A DNA stretch of 64,000 bases from Hydrangea macrophylla (lineage: Eukaryota > Streptophyta > Magnoliopsida > Cornales > Hydrangeaceae). This document shows, one piece after another, positions 9,941 to 21,486 of the stretch. The stretch is taken from the NCBI GenBank assembly GCA_033977485.1, contig CM066987.1, positions 48,053,033-48,117,032 of the forward strand. The letters are read 5' to 3'. Made by a program: the position numbers and the translations under genes. How positions within the stretch are numbered: position 1 is the stretch's first letter; every line of letters starts with the position of its first letter. The notes under the pieces were generated by a model. It was not told the origin of the DNA, made no database searches, and was given only the letters and a program-made list of their open reading frames with translations.

Positions 9941-11583
9941 ATGAATCGAGAAGAGTTAGAAAACAAGGTTACCGAGTTGGGAGCAACCATAAGCCAACAG
10001 TCTGACAGCCTAGCCCAAGTTTTGAAGTTCATGGAAGAATTGAAATAGCAGAGGCAGCAAGCTCCGCCTGGGTTTCCACCACCGAGGTTTGAACCACCCC
10101 TACATGAGAATAACGGGGAAGAGGACTGGCTTCAAGGGGTCCCACCATTTGCGTATGAAAAGAAGCTCCAAGAGAAAATGGATAAGTTTGACAAGCTGGA
10201 AAGCGTACTAAGGAAAAGCAAAGGGGTCGACGATTACATGCTAGACCTGGAAGGCCTCTTTGAGCCTGTTAAGCTAAAACTGCCGGAGAACTTCAAAATG
10301 CCTGCTATCGACCGTTTTGATGGAACTGGGAATCCAAAAAGTCATGTGAAGTTGTGTATAAGTGTCTTCCAATCCATGGGTTGTACCCACGAGCACATTG
10401 CGATGTTGTTCCCGCAAACTCTTGCAAAATTTGCACTATCATGGTTCCTAACCTTGGAAGCCTCCAAAACCTGAGCATGGGAAGACATCGTTCGAGTCTT
10501 TGTCAATCATTACTCCAACAATCAAGAGCTGGATGTCACTATCAGGGATTTGGAAATGACCCGGCAGAACAACAATGAATCCTTCGCTGCAGATGGAGGA
10601 ACAAGGTAGCCCAAATGACCCACCGGCCTATTGAGAAGGAACAAGTGAGGATGCTAATCCGAAATCTACAGCCACTCTACCATGAGAAGTTATTTTACCA
10701 GTCCATCTCTACTTTCGAAGAATTATTTGAAGTTGGAACTCGAATCGAAGATGCTATCAGGGAAGGAAAGATCAAAAAGGAAGAGCCTCCGAGTCAGTCA
10801 AGAAGGGCCAACTACCCCCGGAATCCCCCAGATGTCAATGCCCTTAGCAGCCAACCCATGGCATACCCTTCTAGGCCATACCAACCCTCCAACCAGGCAA
10901 ACTCCTCCAATCGTCCTTTCCAGAAAAAACCCCCTCACAACTTTGCCAAGTTAGAAATCTCTCTCTCTTCAGCCTTAGACCGCCTCCTAAAAAAGGGCCA
11001 TCTCCAACTACTCCAGCCTCGAAATACCCCACCCCCGCCTAACTGCGATATGTCCAAACGATGTACCTACCACCAAGCCCCTGGCCACAACACCGATGAT
11101 TGCATGCGCCTCCGCCACGATATCCAAGACCTCATTGACTAGAATATCATTGAGCCGCCTCCGAAATAGCCCCATATCACTCAAAATCCTCTACCAAACC
11201 ACCAAAATGTCAACCTCATCGAGTCCAACCCTGTATCCTTCAACCCTGCTACCTATATCACCCCCCTAGGACAACCCTTACCCCTCATTGACATCCCGGA
11301 CTCAGCGGGAATTCATCTGATTGAAGAGGAGAATGACGAGTGGAAGCAACAGTTAGACGACAAGCAAGGCTTGTTCTTTCTGGAAGAGCATGATCTAGGG
11401 GTGGTAGACCTCAAATGGTATGATCCCAACAGTGAAAGTGATGCTTCTATCTGGGATGAGCCAGAAAAACCATTTGTGGGGACAGACTGCGATTGGTTCA
11501 AAAAGGATGGGACAGTAGAAGGGCCTACTCCTGCCGAGATTGATCATCTGACTAGATCGGGCCGTCATTACCAGCCTCTGTAG
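9941..11583 (+). pseudogene. Tat gag (broken) with zinc-knuckle-like end and linker
   Basis: Capsid/nucleocapsid precursor of the Tat element. ATG at 9941 opens a coiled-coil-like N-terminus. After an amber stop at 10046 the frame continues through the conserved capsid part (about 10178-10590: decapeptides such as DRFDGTGNPK and TLAKFALSWF) with another stop at 10472. A frameshift at about 10590 moves to the frame kept through protease and RT. The C-terminal part has C-x2-H-x4-H-x4-C (CTYHQAPGHNTDDC) followed by LRHDIQDLID, typical of Tat gag. Further stops are at 11140, near 11167 and at 11581. It was probably one continuous gag-pol ORF. Confidence 0.88.
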
Positions 11584-12846
11584 CCTACTACTGAAGCTAT
11601 CGAGAAAGGTCCGGTTAAAGACAAGGGGAAGGGTAAGATGGATGAGATCATCGAAGAAGATAATGAGTTGATAAAAGAGCTGAAGAAAACCCAAGCACAT
11701 CTCTCGATGTGGGATATCATGGTAACATCCTACAAGCATAGGCAAGCCGTATTGAATGCCTTGGCTGGAATTGAAGTTCCTATCGACGCCGCACCGAAGG
11801 ACATGGTGGCTTTCTTGGGCGCACTTACCCCTAACCCAATAATTACATTTTCTGATGAGGACCTGCCACCAGAAGGATCTGCACATAACAAAGCATTGTA
11901 CATCACCGTCGGATACAAGGGACAACAAGTACCATTTTTTCTGGTCGACACAGGTTCTGCCTTAAATGTTTGTGCCCTAAGGACCGCCACCGCTTTGGGG
12001 GTCAATGTCCTTAACATCACACCATCTGTACAATCCGTGAGGGCCTACGATAACACCAATAGGAATGTGATGGGAATTCTCTCTCTACAAATCCGGGTAG
12101 GATCTTTGGTAAGCACTGAAGTTTTTCAAGTCATGGACATACCTGCCTCGTTCAACTTGTTGATTAGAAGGCCTTGGCTGCATGCTAACAAAGCTGTATC
12201 ATCCACTGTACATCAAATGATCAAGTACATTCATGAGAAGGAGGTAAAAATCATACTCAGAAGTAGTTGGGGTAATGAAGCTTTCCCAAACTACGCTCCC
12301 ATCTTTGAAATCCAAACACCTGAGTTGGAAGAAGGGGAAATCGGAGGATTCTTCATGGAAGAAGTCCACATGATCAATGACGAAGACCGATTCCCCGAGA
12401 TCCACTCCGCGGTTGTCAATTTTGTCCGCAAAATGAACTACTTTCCCGGAATGGGATTAGGCCGACGCCAGCAAGGAATCCGTGAGTTCCCTCAGATCAA
12501 AGGACAACAAGGCACTTTTGGGTTGGGGTACGAGCACACTGAAGAAGACGTTGAGCTACAGAGGCCATGGAAAAAAAGGATAAAGGGTCTCCCACCATGC
12601 CGCAAGACTTTGAATGGACAATTCATCAAAGAGGGGGATGGCTTCCCTTACTTCGGGTTCCCCGAACCCTGGATCCATCAAACCACTAGGAAAAGGCACC
12701 CCGAGTTTGAAATCTTCGCTGACTGCGAAAGGCCCCCATATCAAGATCCGTTCTATCCCAAAGAAATTGAGAAGACCCCGGAGGAAGACTGGTTGAAATA
12801 CCTGGACACCGAAGCCATCGAGAAAATGTGGGAGGAATCTGCTTAG
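11584..12846 (+). pseudogene. Tat aspartic protease with G-patch-like segment
   Basis: The retropepsin-type protease would release gag-pol products. The active-site motif is FFLVDTGSALNVC (about 11937-11975). The second conserved block reads LLIRRPWLH where Tat elements usually have LLGRPW; the Gly to Arg change is next to the flap/substrate region and may inactivate it. After the protease, at about 12430-12540, a glycine-rich segment (FPGMGLGRRQQGI, then GTFGLGYE) resembles a G-patch, a nucleic-acid-binding motif known after protease in some retroelements. The longest uninterrupted part is 11638-12846. It ends at an in-frame TAG that probably replaced CAG, because the same frame stays open into RT. 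Confidence 0.85.
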
Positions 12847-14604
12847 TATAAGGAAGAAAAGAGGGCCAAGAGCCAAGATGATCAGATCAAGCCAACTGAG
12901 GAGGGTCTGAGCAACCAGGCTGTAGAGTCATCTGTCTATGTCTCCCAATCCCCTGTTCCCCCAGAATCTGTACCGCCGATTATCGAGTCTGTACCAGAGT
13001 CGGCTGCTGTAAGCCCACCACTGTCCAATGTAATCACTTCACCTGTCATAAATGAAATGAAAGATGATTCTGCTTACTCCTCTGTGTCTAATACTTATGA
13101 ATGCACAGATCCCTCCGAGGATCTCCGAATCAAACTTAAGCAACTAATTGAAAAACCACCTGCTTACGAAATAATCGAAGATACTTTATCGGTTAACTTA
13201 GGTGAAATAGATAATCCACAAATTGTGCAAATCGGCTCAACTCTTAATAAAAAAGAAAAAGAAGAATTAATTCTCTTGATAAGAGAATTCAAAGATGTTT
13301 TTGCTTGGTCTAACGAGGATATGCCTGGGGTCGACCCCGACATTGTCCAACATCACATTCCCCTCCTCCCCAATTCTAAACCCGTCAAGCAGAAACTGAG
13401 GCGCATGAGGCCGGAATGGGCACTCAAGGTTAAAGAAGAAGTAGAGAAGCAATTCAAGGCAGGGTTCATCATTGTCACCGAATATCCGAAATGGGTTGCC
13501 AATATCGTGCCAGTCCCCAAGAAAGATGGAAAAGTTCGTGTGCGCGTTGACTTCCATGATCTAAACAAAGCCAGTCCCAAGGATGACTTCCCACTTCCCC
13601 ACATAGATGTCTTGGTGGATAATACCGCAGGACATGAGCTACTGTCATTTATGGATGGTTTCCCAGGGTATAATCAGATTCTGATGGCGCCAGAAGATCG
13701 GGAAAAGACGACATTCACCACCCCTTGGGGAACCTACTGTTATAGAGTAATGCCTTTCGGACTTAAGAATGCTGGGGCGACCTACCAAAGAGCTGCCACC
13801 ACTCTGCTGCATGACATGATTCACAAGGAGGTAGAAGTATATGTAGATGACATGATCGTGAAGTCTAGGGACAGAGAATGACACCTGGTAGCACTGGAAA
13901 AGTTTTTTGAAAGGTTGCGCAAATACAAGATGAGGTTGAATCCAAAGAAATGCACCTTCGGTGTGACCTCCGGTAAACTCCTGGGTTTTCTCATCACACA
14001 AAGGGGGATAGAGGTAGACCCTTCTAAGATCAAGGCAATCCTAGAAATGACACCGCCACGGAATGAAAAAGAAGTAAGGGGGTTTCTCGGAAGAATCCAA
14101 TTTATCAGCCGCTTCATTTCCAAGCGCACAACTACATGCGATCCGTTGTTTCGATTGCTGAGAAAAGGAGAGAAGTTCCAATGGGATGACCAATGCCAAG
14201 CCGCCTTCGATAAAATAAAAGCCTACCTTCAAAATCCGCCCATCCTCTAGCCACCCACTCCTCATAAGCCCTTATTCCTTTACCTATTTGTCTCCGAAAA
14301 TGCCATGGGTTGCATGCTAGCCCAAGAAGGAGAAGAAAGTCACTCCGAAAAAGCCGTATACTACCTCAGCAAGAGGATGACTGGGTATGAGCCTAACTAC
14401 TCTACCCTCGAAAAAACATGTTGGACCTTGGTTTGGTGCACTCGCCGACTGAGGCACTACATGCTGGCCTTCCCGGTTGTGCTCATATCCCGCATGGATC
14501 CTCTAAAATACCTTCTCGAAAAACCCGCCCTGACCGGTCCATATCCCGTTGGTTACTCCTATTATCCGAATTCGATATCAAGTATGTTACAAGCAAATCG
14601 GTAA
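12847..14604 (+). pseudogene. Tat reverse transcriptase and first RNase H
   Basis: Copies element RNA to DNA. The frame is continuous with the protease. After a linker, RT begins near 13240 with the usual Tat opening (DVFAWSNEDMPGVDP). Palm motifs are visible: VRVDFHDLNKASPKD, LLSFMDGFPGYNQI and the catalytic YVDDMIVKS at about 13840. A TGA at 13879 interrupts just after the catalytic site, then the thumb follows (LNPKKCTFGV, GFLITQRGIEVDP). TAG at 14248 precedes the RT-linked RNase H (LFLYLFVSENAMGCMLAQE), which has lost the usual first Asp, as this domain often does in the lineage. A frameshift near 14543 ends this frame. Confidence 0.92.
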
Positions 14605-15110
14605 AAGGGAGAACCGTAGCTTAGCATCTCGTAGAACATGCCGTTGACTCCGAAGAAAGTGGGGACTTTTCATTTCCGAACGAGAATGTCATGGAGGTCA
14701 AGGAAGAACAGTGAAAGTTATACTTTGATGGAGCAGCCAACATAAAAGGGTACGGAGTAGGAATGATCCTAGTATCGCCAAGTGGGGACCATACTTCATT
14801 GGCAGTCAAGCTCAATTATAACTCCACCAACAACACTGCTGAGTACGAAGCATGCATTCTGGAAATGGAGGCAGCCATAGAGCTGAAAGTTCGGAAGTTG
14901 GACGTCTTCGGGGACTCTAACCTCATCATATCACAAGCTAGAGGAGGATGGAAAGTGAAAGAAGAACGGTTGAAGCCCTAACATGATCATCTAGATCAAC
15001 TCAAGAGGCAGTTCGAGAACATCACATTCCTCTACTTACCCAGGGAAGAGAACCAGCTAGTAGATTCATTGGCTACCTTAGCCTCCATGATCAACACCCC
15101 TCCGGGAGTC
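14605..15110 (+). pseudogene. Tat second (archaeal-type) RNase H
   Basis: A second RNase H domain marks the Tat lineage. After the frameshift the chain reads on with stops at about 14622, 14710 and 14979. The domain starts at about 14716 with YFDGAANIKGYGVG (first catalytic Asp), then NNTAEYEAC (Glu), VFGDSNLIISQ (Asp) and the ending REENQLVDSLATLAS, where VDSLA stands for the usual ADALA and keeps the last Asp. All four acidic positions are therefore present although the frame is broken. It would degrade RNA in hybrids during reverse transcription. Confidence 0.88.
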
Positions 15111-16442
15111 AAGATGATGCCTTCGGTAATTGAGCAGAGGTACGAGCCTTCGTTCAAAATAATCGCCACGATCGAAGAAGAAGAGAATGGAACACCATGG
15201 TATCAGGATGTCTGGGATTTCATAGAAAAGGGGATGTACCCCCAAGAATCTACCAAGAAAGACAAAAGGGCCATTCGAAGATTCGCAGCGCAGTTCATCA
15301 TTTGCGGTGGAAAATTGTTGAAAAAAGGATACAACGGTCACAACCTGACTTGCTTGTTTAGAAAGAGCTCCAGAAGAATGATGGAGGAAATACACGAGGG
15401 GGTATGCGGTCCGCACATGAACGGTCACATGCTGGCCAAGAAATTCATAAGACAAGGGTACTACTGGACGACTTTGGAGAAAGATTGTTGCGAATACGTA
15501 AGAAGGTGTCACAAGTGCCAGATCCATGCAAACATAATGCATGTACCACCATCCCTTCTATACAGCATGACCTCACCTTGGCCATTCTCCACCTGGGGAA
15601 TCAATATTATCGGTGAAATCGTTCCAAAAGCCTCAAATGGAAATCGGTACATTTTGGTGGCCATCGACTACTTCACAAAATGGGTAGAAGCCGCATCTTA
15701 TAGCAAGTTGGGGGCCAAAGAAGTGGCCAAATTCATCAAGAGAAACCTCATCAGCAGTTATGGGGTTACTTATGAGATTATTTGGGACAACGGAAGTCAT
15801 TTCAAGGCAGAAGTCAGGGATCTGTTCGAGGAATACAAAATCACTTATCACAAGTCGTCACCGTACAGGCCACAAACCAATGGAGCAGTCAAAGCTGCAA
15901 ACAAGAATGTCAAGACCATACTGCAGAAATCAGCCAACACCTACAAAGAGTGGCATGAAAAGCTACCGTTCGCACTTTGGGGGTACAGAACATCGATAAG
16001 GACATCCACTGGAGCGACTCCTTACTCACTAGTGTATGGGATGGAAGCAGTACTTCTAGTCAAGATAGAGCTACCGTCCCTACATGTGATGGTAGAATGT
16101 GAAATTTTGGAACCAGATTGGTTGAGAGAAAGATACTAAGAATTGGCTCTCAGAGATGAAAAGCGCCTAGCGGCAATTGACCATGTCTGAATCTATCAAA
16201 AGAGGATAGCCCGTGCTTTCAACAAAAGGGTCCATCCGAGGAAGATCGTCAAGGGCGACCTTGTCCTTAAAGAATTACGAGCTCCGATCTTTGATCCACG
16301 CGAAAAGTTCAAGCCCAAATGGGTCGGCCCTTATATCGTCAAAACTATTCTTTCCGGAGGAACAACTTATCTCATGGACCTCGATGGCGTCGAATTCAAA
16401 GAACCAATCAACATGGATCGCCTCAAAAAGTACTATGCTTGA
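15111..16442 (+). pseudogene. Tat integrase with lost catalytic residues
   Basis: Integrates element DNA into the host. The zinc-binding part shows His in EIHEGVCGPHMNGH and CHKC. In the catalytic core the first Asp is replaced by Asn (WGINIIGEI, about 15597), the second is present (IWDNGSHF) and the Glu is replaced by Lys (NGAVKAANKN, about 15880). Two of three DDE residues are therefore gone, each explained by one G to A change. Stops at 16137 and 16188 interrupt the C-terminal part, which still reads through KFKPKWVGPYIV to NMDRLKKYYA and the natural TGA at 16440. The open frame begins before 15069. Confidence 0.92.
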
Positions 16443-16940
16443 CCATTCCCTAACCAATTTCTTTCAAGCCTTGCCCTGAACTACGCTCGACCTGATTCCC
16501 ACTCGGGGATACGTAGGCAATCACATCGGATCGGTCGCTCCACCCACAAAAAATAACCATTTCCTTCAAGCCTTACCTTGAACTACGTTTGACCTGATTC
16601 CCACTCGGGGATACGTAGGTAACCGCATCGGTTCGGTCACCCCACCTACCTAAAAATCAACCCGCTTCTTTTCGACCATGGCCTGAACTACATTGGATCT
16701 GATCCCCGCTCGGGGGTACGTAGGCATACTTTCAAAAAAAAAAAGAAAAAAATAAAGGATGGCTCGCTAGGTTGAAAATCCGAAAGGACGCCTAGGCAAA
16801 AGTTAGAGTCAAATCCAAGGTAAGCAATAACAAAAGAGAGAAAAGAGCTCGCTAGGTCACTTAACTAGTGCCTAGGCAAAATTATGAACGTGTGAGAAAA
16901 ATAAAGTCGCGGTCTTTACCATAACCCAGAAATCACCCTC
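16443..16940 (+). repeat. Post-integrase tandem repeats of Tat element
   Basis: About three units of roughly 95-105 bp follow the stop, each with GAACTAC, then CCCACTCGGGG or CCCGCTCGGGG, then ATACGTAGG or GTACGTAGG (about 16475-16740). A related unit reappears at 25910-25960 near the 3' LTR. Then come two units of CTCGCTAGGT...GCCTAGGCAAAA (16762-16880). Non-coding; the solo LTR begins at 16941. Confidence 0.8.
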
Positions 16941-19900
16941 TGTAGGCACCCGAATTTTGACCAAACGTCGAATTAAGGGGAGTACAACCTCTAAGATCCA
17001 ATGATGATGAGTGTCCGACTAATCTAGGACTTCCAAAGATGACTTAAACTCTTTCGAAAGTTCTTATAATTCAAAAAAAGAGAGAAAAAAAGAAAAAAAT
17101 AGAGGAAGCGGCACATGGCGGCTACTGCGGCAGTCACGGACTGCCGCTACGGCACTCATTGAGTGCCGGTCGGCATACAGTGAGTGCCGCAGCGGCTTTC
17201 ACTGAGTGTCACAAATTTCTCCAGGTGCTGCATTTTTGTGATAGTTTTCCAAAAGTAGGTCGGTTCACATCCCGAAAAGTGGCGGCGGGAATTAGGGTTT
17301 TGGCTGCAAATTTCCCAAAATATCCCCCTAATGATTGCCTATAAATAGGGATGAATATCCCTTTGTTTAGAAGAACAAAAAAAAAAGAGAATATTAGATT
17401 GTTAGGATCCCAAGGTTGATTCATCTCCCAAAATTCCCAAATTGAGAGAATATTAGAGAGGTTTGTTGGAAGAAAGAGCAAAAAGAAGAGCTTAATCATC
17501 ATTTGGAAGGTTTTAGAGCAACCAAGAAGTTGTGGATCATTAGAGGTAAAACTCTAAACTAGTTAGTATATTCAATAGCTCAATCACGATATATAGATAC
17601 TTAGGACCTTTTACACATTTTCAAAACCTCTCTTCCCACCTCATTTCATCACACACCACATATATTGTGATTGAGCTCTCATGTCATTAGTTTGGATCAA
17701 ATAGTTCAATGGTTAAAGTTTAATTAAAGTTTTGAAATAAAACCTTGGTCATTTTTCTTTTTTACTATGTTCATCTCCTTGGATTTATAAGACTTTCAAT
17801 GTCTTACTTAAATCCATGTGTTTAGAGTCCCTCAATGTCCTTATAAACTCATGATTTATGAGGGGGTTGAGGTTGATTTTTAGTATATTGAGTTAATGAA
17901 GTCCAAACTCCATCCATAGTTTGGGACCATTACCTTGGGATTTTATGAAGTTCTTTGTACTTTATTAAAACCCATGAGTTCAAGAATTATTTAGTCTCCA
18001 ATGACCATCAAATGGTAGGAGAAATGTGTTAGTTCAAGTCTACTCCCATGGCTTAGACTAATCTTTCCCATAGGTTTTTAGAAGTCTTTCATACTTCATC
18101 TAAAACCTACATATGAGTATGTCTCTAGTCTCCTATGACCATCAAATGGTAGGAGTGATAAGTTGAATTCGAGCTTGGGTCCATAGGTTTGAGTTCTTTA
18201 TTTGAGGATTTTGTGAAGTTCATTTCAATACTTCATCAAGATCCATAAGTGTAAGGTGTCTTTAAACTCCAATGACCATTAAGTGGTAGGAGTAGTGATA
18301 TGAATCCAAACTTTTATCCATGAGTTTGAGTTCATTGTTCTTTGGATCTTGTGAATTCCATGCCATACTTCAATAAAACCTATGAGCATATATGTCTCTT
18401 AGACTTCAATGACCATCAAATGGTAGAATAAGTAGTTTGGTTTGAGCCCAACTTCACGTTTTTAATAGTTGAGGCCAACCAACAAAGTTGAACTAGCAAA
18501 ATGAAAATAGTGGGTTCACAAACTGTTTTTGATCAAGGATTTTTAGTTTGAAATCCGACCGTTGGAATCGAATGAAACCAACGGGAAAATGTTCATAACA
18601 AAAAGTTCTACCACTGTGATTTTTGTTTTGCAATGATTTCATGTTTAACATGGTTTGATCAAGGGTTTCATAAGACAACTACAATCTGTCCAGAATTTCA
18701 GAATAGTTTCAGAACAGCAAATCGGTTTTTAAATTGATAGATCAGAGCTCTAACCAAGTTTTCATGACCTCTAATAATTTTTTATAAGAACCGTAATGTG
18801 TTAGGAAGGTTCCCTAAAAGGAATGAAGCAATTTGGATTTATTTGCTATTTTTAAAAAATCATACAAGATCTCTGGACAGAGAGTTGCAAAATCCTGAGT
18901 GAGGTCTAGTAGTTTCCATATTCCCGGAGATCTAACCGTTGAAACCCTGATTTTCATTTTGGGTTTGAACCTAGACTCACAGAGGCATAACATATCCAAA
19001 AATCATTAAGATCAAACCGTTGGAAGTATTTTATTTCTATTTTTGAAAACCTGGTCTGCTCTTTGTAATTCATAAAAAAACTGCTCCTGTTTTTGTCTAA
19101 TCTTATTTATTTGAACTCAAATGGTCTCCTAATGTCTTGGAATCCAAATCATGTTTTGAATAATGATAATTTGACTTAAATCCAGAGGCTAAGTGATCCA
19201 AATTAGTGAATAAATTCATATCTCATTCTTGTTCATATTCATGCATTCATTCATACATGTTAATATTCATAAGTAGGACTTATCTCTTGTCTAAATTATA
19301 TCTAATTGAACATGACTTAGGATTAATTATTTTTGATATTATATCCTGTCTAAGGCATGTGTACTAACCTTTGTTTTGTAGCGCATTTGAGGTACAATTT
19401 CTCAACTCTTCTCTAGTTTAAATTCTATTTTTTCGATTTATATTGATTTTCGACTCCATGTGCGACACCTTAACCTAGGTTTTGCCTTATGTGTATATAT
19501 GTGTTAGAGACCTTCTCTTAGATTTATTTTGTTCCTGTATGCATTGCACGTTTAATATTCGCGGCCGGATCCCGGGTATGTTTTCTAGTTCTCTATTGCA
19601 TATCATGTTGCTTGCTACTTGAATTACTTGGCTTTTGAATGATATTTTGTAAATTGGCAATTTTACACCATTCTCAACATGTTTGTGTAATGTATACTTT
19701 ATATATGTATTAATTGAGGGCATACTTAGATTAGTAATTAGATTAAAAGGATGATAAGTAGAGGCCTATCGCGAGATAGGATGAAAAGGGGTGTTTTAGT
19801 CCGTTGGGCTCCTTCCCTTTTCATTCCATAATCCCCGGACCTAGTCGAATCTTTGGTTTCGCAAAAGATCAGTTTCCTTTTGAAATGGTTTCTTAATTTT

Positions 19901-20001
19901 TCCTTTAAAAATTAAGTGGCGACTCTTTTGTTTTGAATTTGAAATTTGGAAAAAGATTTTAAATAAGAAAAGCTGTGGGTAAGAAAACTGCGGTATCCAC
20001 A
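16941..20001 (+). mobile_element. Solo LTR of a second Tat-type element
   Basis: Starts TGTAGGCACC, ends GGTATCCACA and is flanked by CCCTC at 16936-16940 and 20002-20006. Length is 3.06 kb. The last ~260 bp parallel the end of the host Tat LTR (shared GTGGCGACTC and a GGTGTTTTAGTC block), but the body differs, so it is another family. No internal region or second LTR is present, which is the normal product of recombination between the two LTRs of an inserted element. It contains GC palindromes at 17107-17212 and clustered repeats of AATGACCATCAAATGGTAGG (about 17998-18425). Confidence 0.93.
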
Positions 20002-20010
20002 CCCTCCACA

Positions 20011-20160
20011 CTAGGGGCAAACTTCGGTCACTCGCCTCGTTTGCCTGAACCTCTTCTAATCTAGGGGCAAACGTCGGTCATCTACCTCGTTTGCCTCACA
20101 ACCATACATATCCCAAACTAGGGGCAAACTTCGGCCACCCGCCTTGTTTGCCTCTAATCG
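20011..20160 (+). repeat. Hairpin tandem repeat, three units
   Basis: CTAGGGGCAAAC...TCGTTTGCCT (or TTGTTTGCCT) occurs three times, starting at 20011, 20061 and 20125. Each unit has GGCAAAC facing GTTTGCC and could form a hairpin. It lies directly after the solo LTR's target duplication. Confidence 0.85.
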
Positions 20161-20544
20161 TCCTAGCATGCCCAAGCGAGTACCAAAAGCAACATCTAAT
20201 TGAAATCTTCGTTACAAAATGTTTTTAGAAAGCTAAAATGCATAAAATGAGGTTCCCAAAGTAACCAAGGTTCGCCGATAAACAAACTTTGAATATTACA
20301 TAAGCAGGAATGATCAAAGAAATAAAAGTCTTTCAAAAAGCAATCACACATGTTCAAAGACACTTGGAGGAATGAGCAGAATCAGTCAGGTCTGGTTTTA
20401 TCTTTGTGTCTTTTATTTCTTCAAAGGTCTTTAGAAGTAGGCTTTTACTCGGTCAGTCCAACCATCAATAAAAGCAGCAATAGTGGCAGCCCTGATCCTG
20501 GAAGCAAAGACCCTCTCAGCACACCCCCGGGGAACCTCCTAAAC
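20161..20544. other. Non-coding spacer in Tat element
   Basis: Nothing recognisable apart from short shadow ORFs. It lies just 3' of the antisense DUF7745-like ORF and may include its 3' untranslated part. Confidence 0.5.
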
Positions 20545-21486
20545 CTACCCATACTGTCTGGCCAAACGGCGAGGATGATAGAAAGAGGTCTCTCTCAGAC
20601 CCATCAACCACACTCTCTGGTGACCCCTGAGGCTCGTGGTAATAGCATAAAGTCCCCAACGCCTCACGATCCAGCAGAAGTCAGCCTCAGATAAGGCACC
20701 CATCATGCCCACACAATTGGCAAAAGAATAGCGAGGGTGAAGCACGGCTCGACGAAAGTAAACCGGTGGTATGCTGCGCGTCCACAGCTGGAGGCGCTCG
20801 TATAACCAAGCCTGTAACACCAAAGGCGCCCCAGAAAGTAGAAGCGTTCCTTGATCAGAAGCGCGGTCCAAACCATTCAGGGTTTCAGCTAGGACCATGG
20901 CCATGGGATTCCTGCTAAGTTTCAGCCCAATACACACATGCACCAAGTTAACCGAAGTGCTCGAGAACAGAAAGTGCGAAGTCATGCACAATATCAAAGC
21001 AGCCCCACGGGTAGCATCATACACGCTGGGATTCCCAGGACTGGCATATCGGGCAATGATGGAGGCAATGTCAAGAACCTCACCTTGAATCAGTCGGCGA
21101 GAAATATTGATGGAACAGTTCAGATATTCAGCCAAGCCTCGCGTAGGACTAAGGGTACCAGCAGAAGGGAGAATCAGGTCAGAGTCAGAATCATAGCCAA
21201 GAATAGCACAAAACTCCTCAAACAGGGGGCATATTTCCAGGCCATGGAAAATGAAGACATGGTTCACCGGGTCCCAATGGGCAATAGTAGCACGCAAGAA
21301 CTCAGTGTTCAGGGTCATCTGGCGAAGAGAGAACAACTCGGTCAAGCCGTAGCTAAAAAGGTTGATCCACTCCACAACATTCGTGATGTTCAGCCAAGCT
21401 GTGAGTTGAGCGGGATCATATAAAGCCATATTTTCTGTCGCGACTCTAGCAAAATTCAAAATTTTGGCAGCAGCTCCCCGTTTCAC
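20545..21486 (-). CDS. Antisense ORF, DUF7745-like plant protein, intact
   Basis: An uninterrupted 313-codon frame on the strand opposite gag-pol. The likely start is an inner ATG at 21430 (MALYDPAQLTAW), since a splice-acceptor-like TTACCTTGCAG lies at about 21500 upstream. The segment FLRATIAHWDPVNHVF... EICPLFEEFCAILGYD resembles the opening of the plant DUF7745 domain (aromatic-rich, with PxxEEF/Y followed by LG), which is common in plant repeat-derived proteins. No catalytic motif is visible. It lies 300 bp beyond the 3' end of the antisense mobile-domain gene. It is striking that it is open while sense genes and its neighbour are full of stops. Function is unknown; domain assignment is from memory of the family. 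Confidence 0.6.
   Translation of the reverse strand: MKRGAAAKILNFARVATENMALYDPAQLTAWLNITNVVEWINLFSYGLTELFSLRQMTLNTEFLRATIAHWDPVNHVFIFHGLEICPLFEEFCAILGYDSDSDLILPSAGTLSPTRGLAEYLNCSINISRRLIQGEVLDIASIIARYASPGNPSVYDATRGAALILCMTSHFLFSSTSVNLVHVCIGLKLSRNPMAMVLAETLNGLDRASDQGTLLLSGAPLVLQAWLYERLQLWTRSIPPVYFRRAVLHPRYSFANCVGMMGALSEADFCWIVRRWGLYAITTSLRGHQRVWLMGLRETSFYHPRRLARQYG

Noticed and set aside
11395..11928. Minus-strand 177-codon ORF
   Set aside because: Opposite the gag-protease linker; no domain, codons mirror the sense frame.
20897..21423. Plus-strand ORFs of 63 and 161 codons
   Set aside because: Shadow frames of the antisense DUF7745-like ORF.
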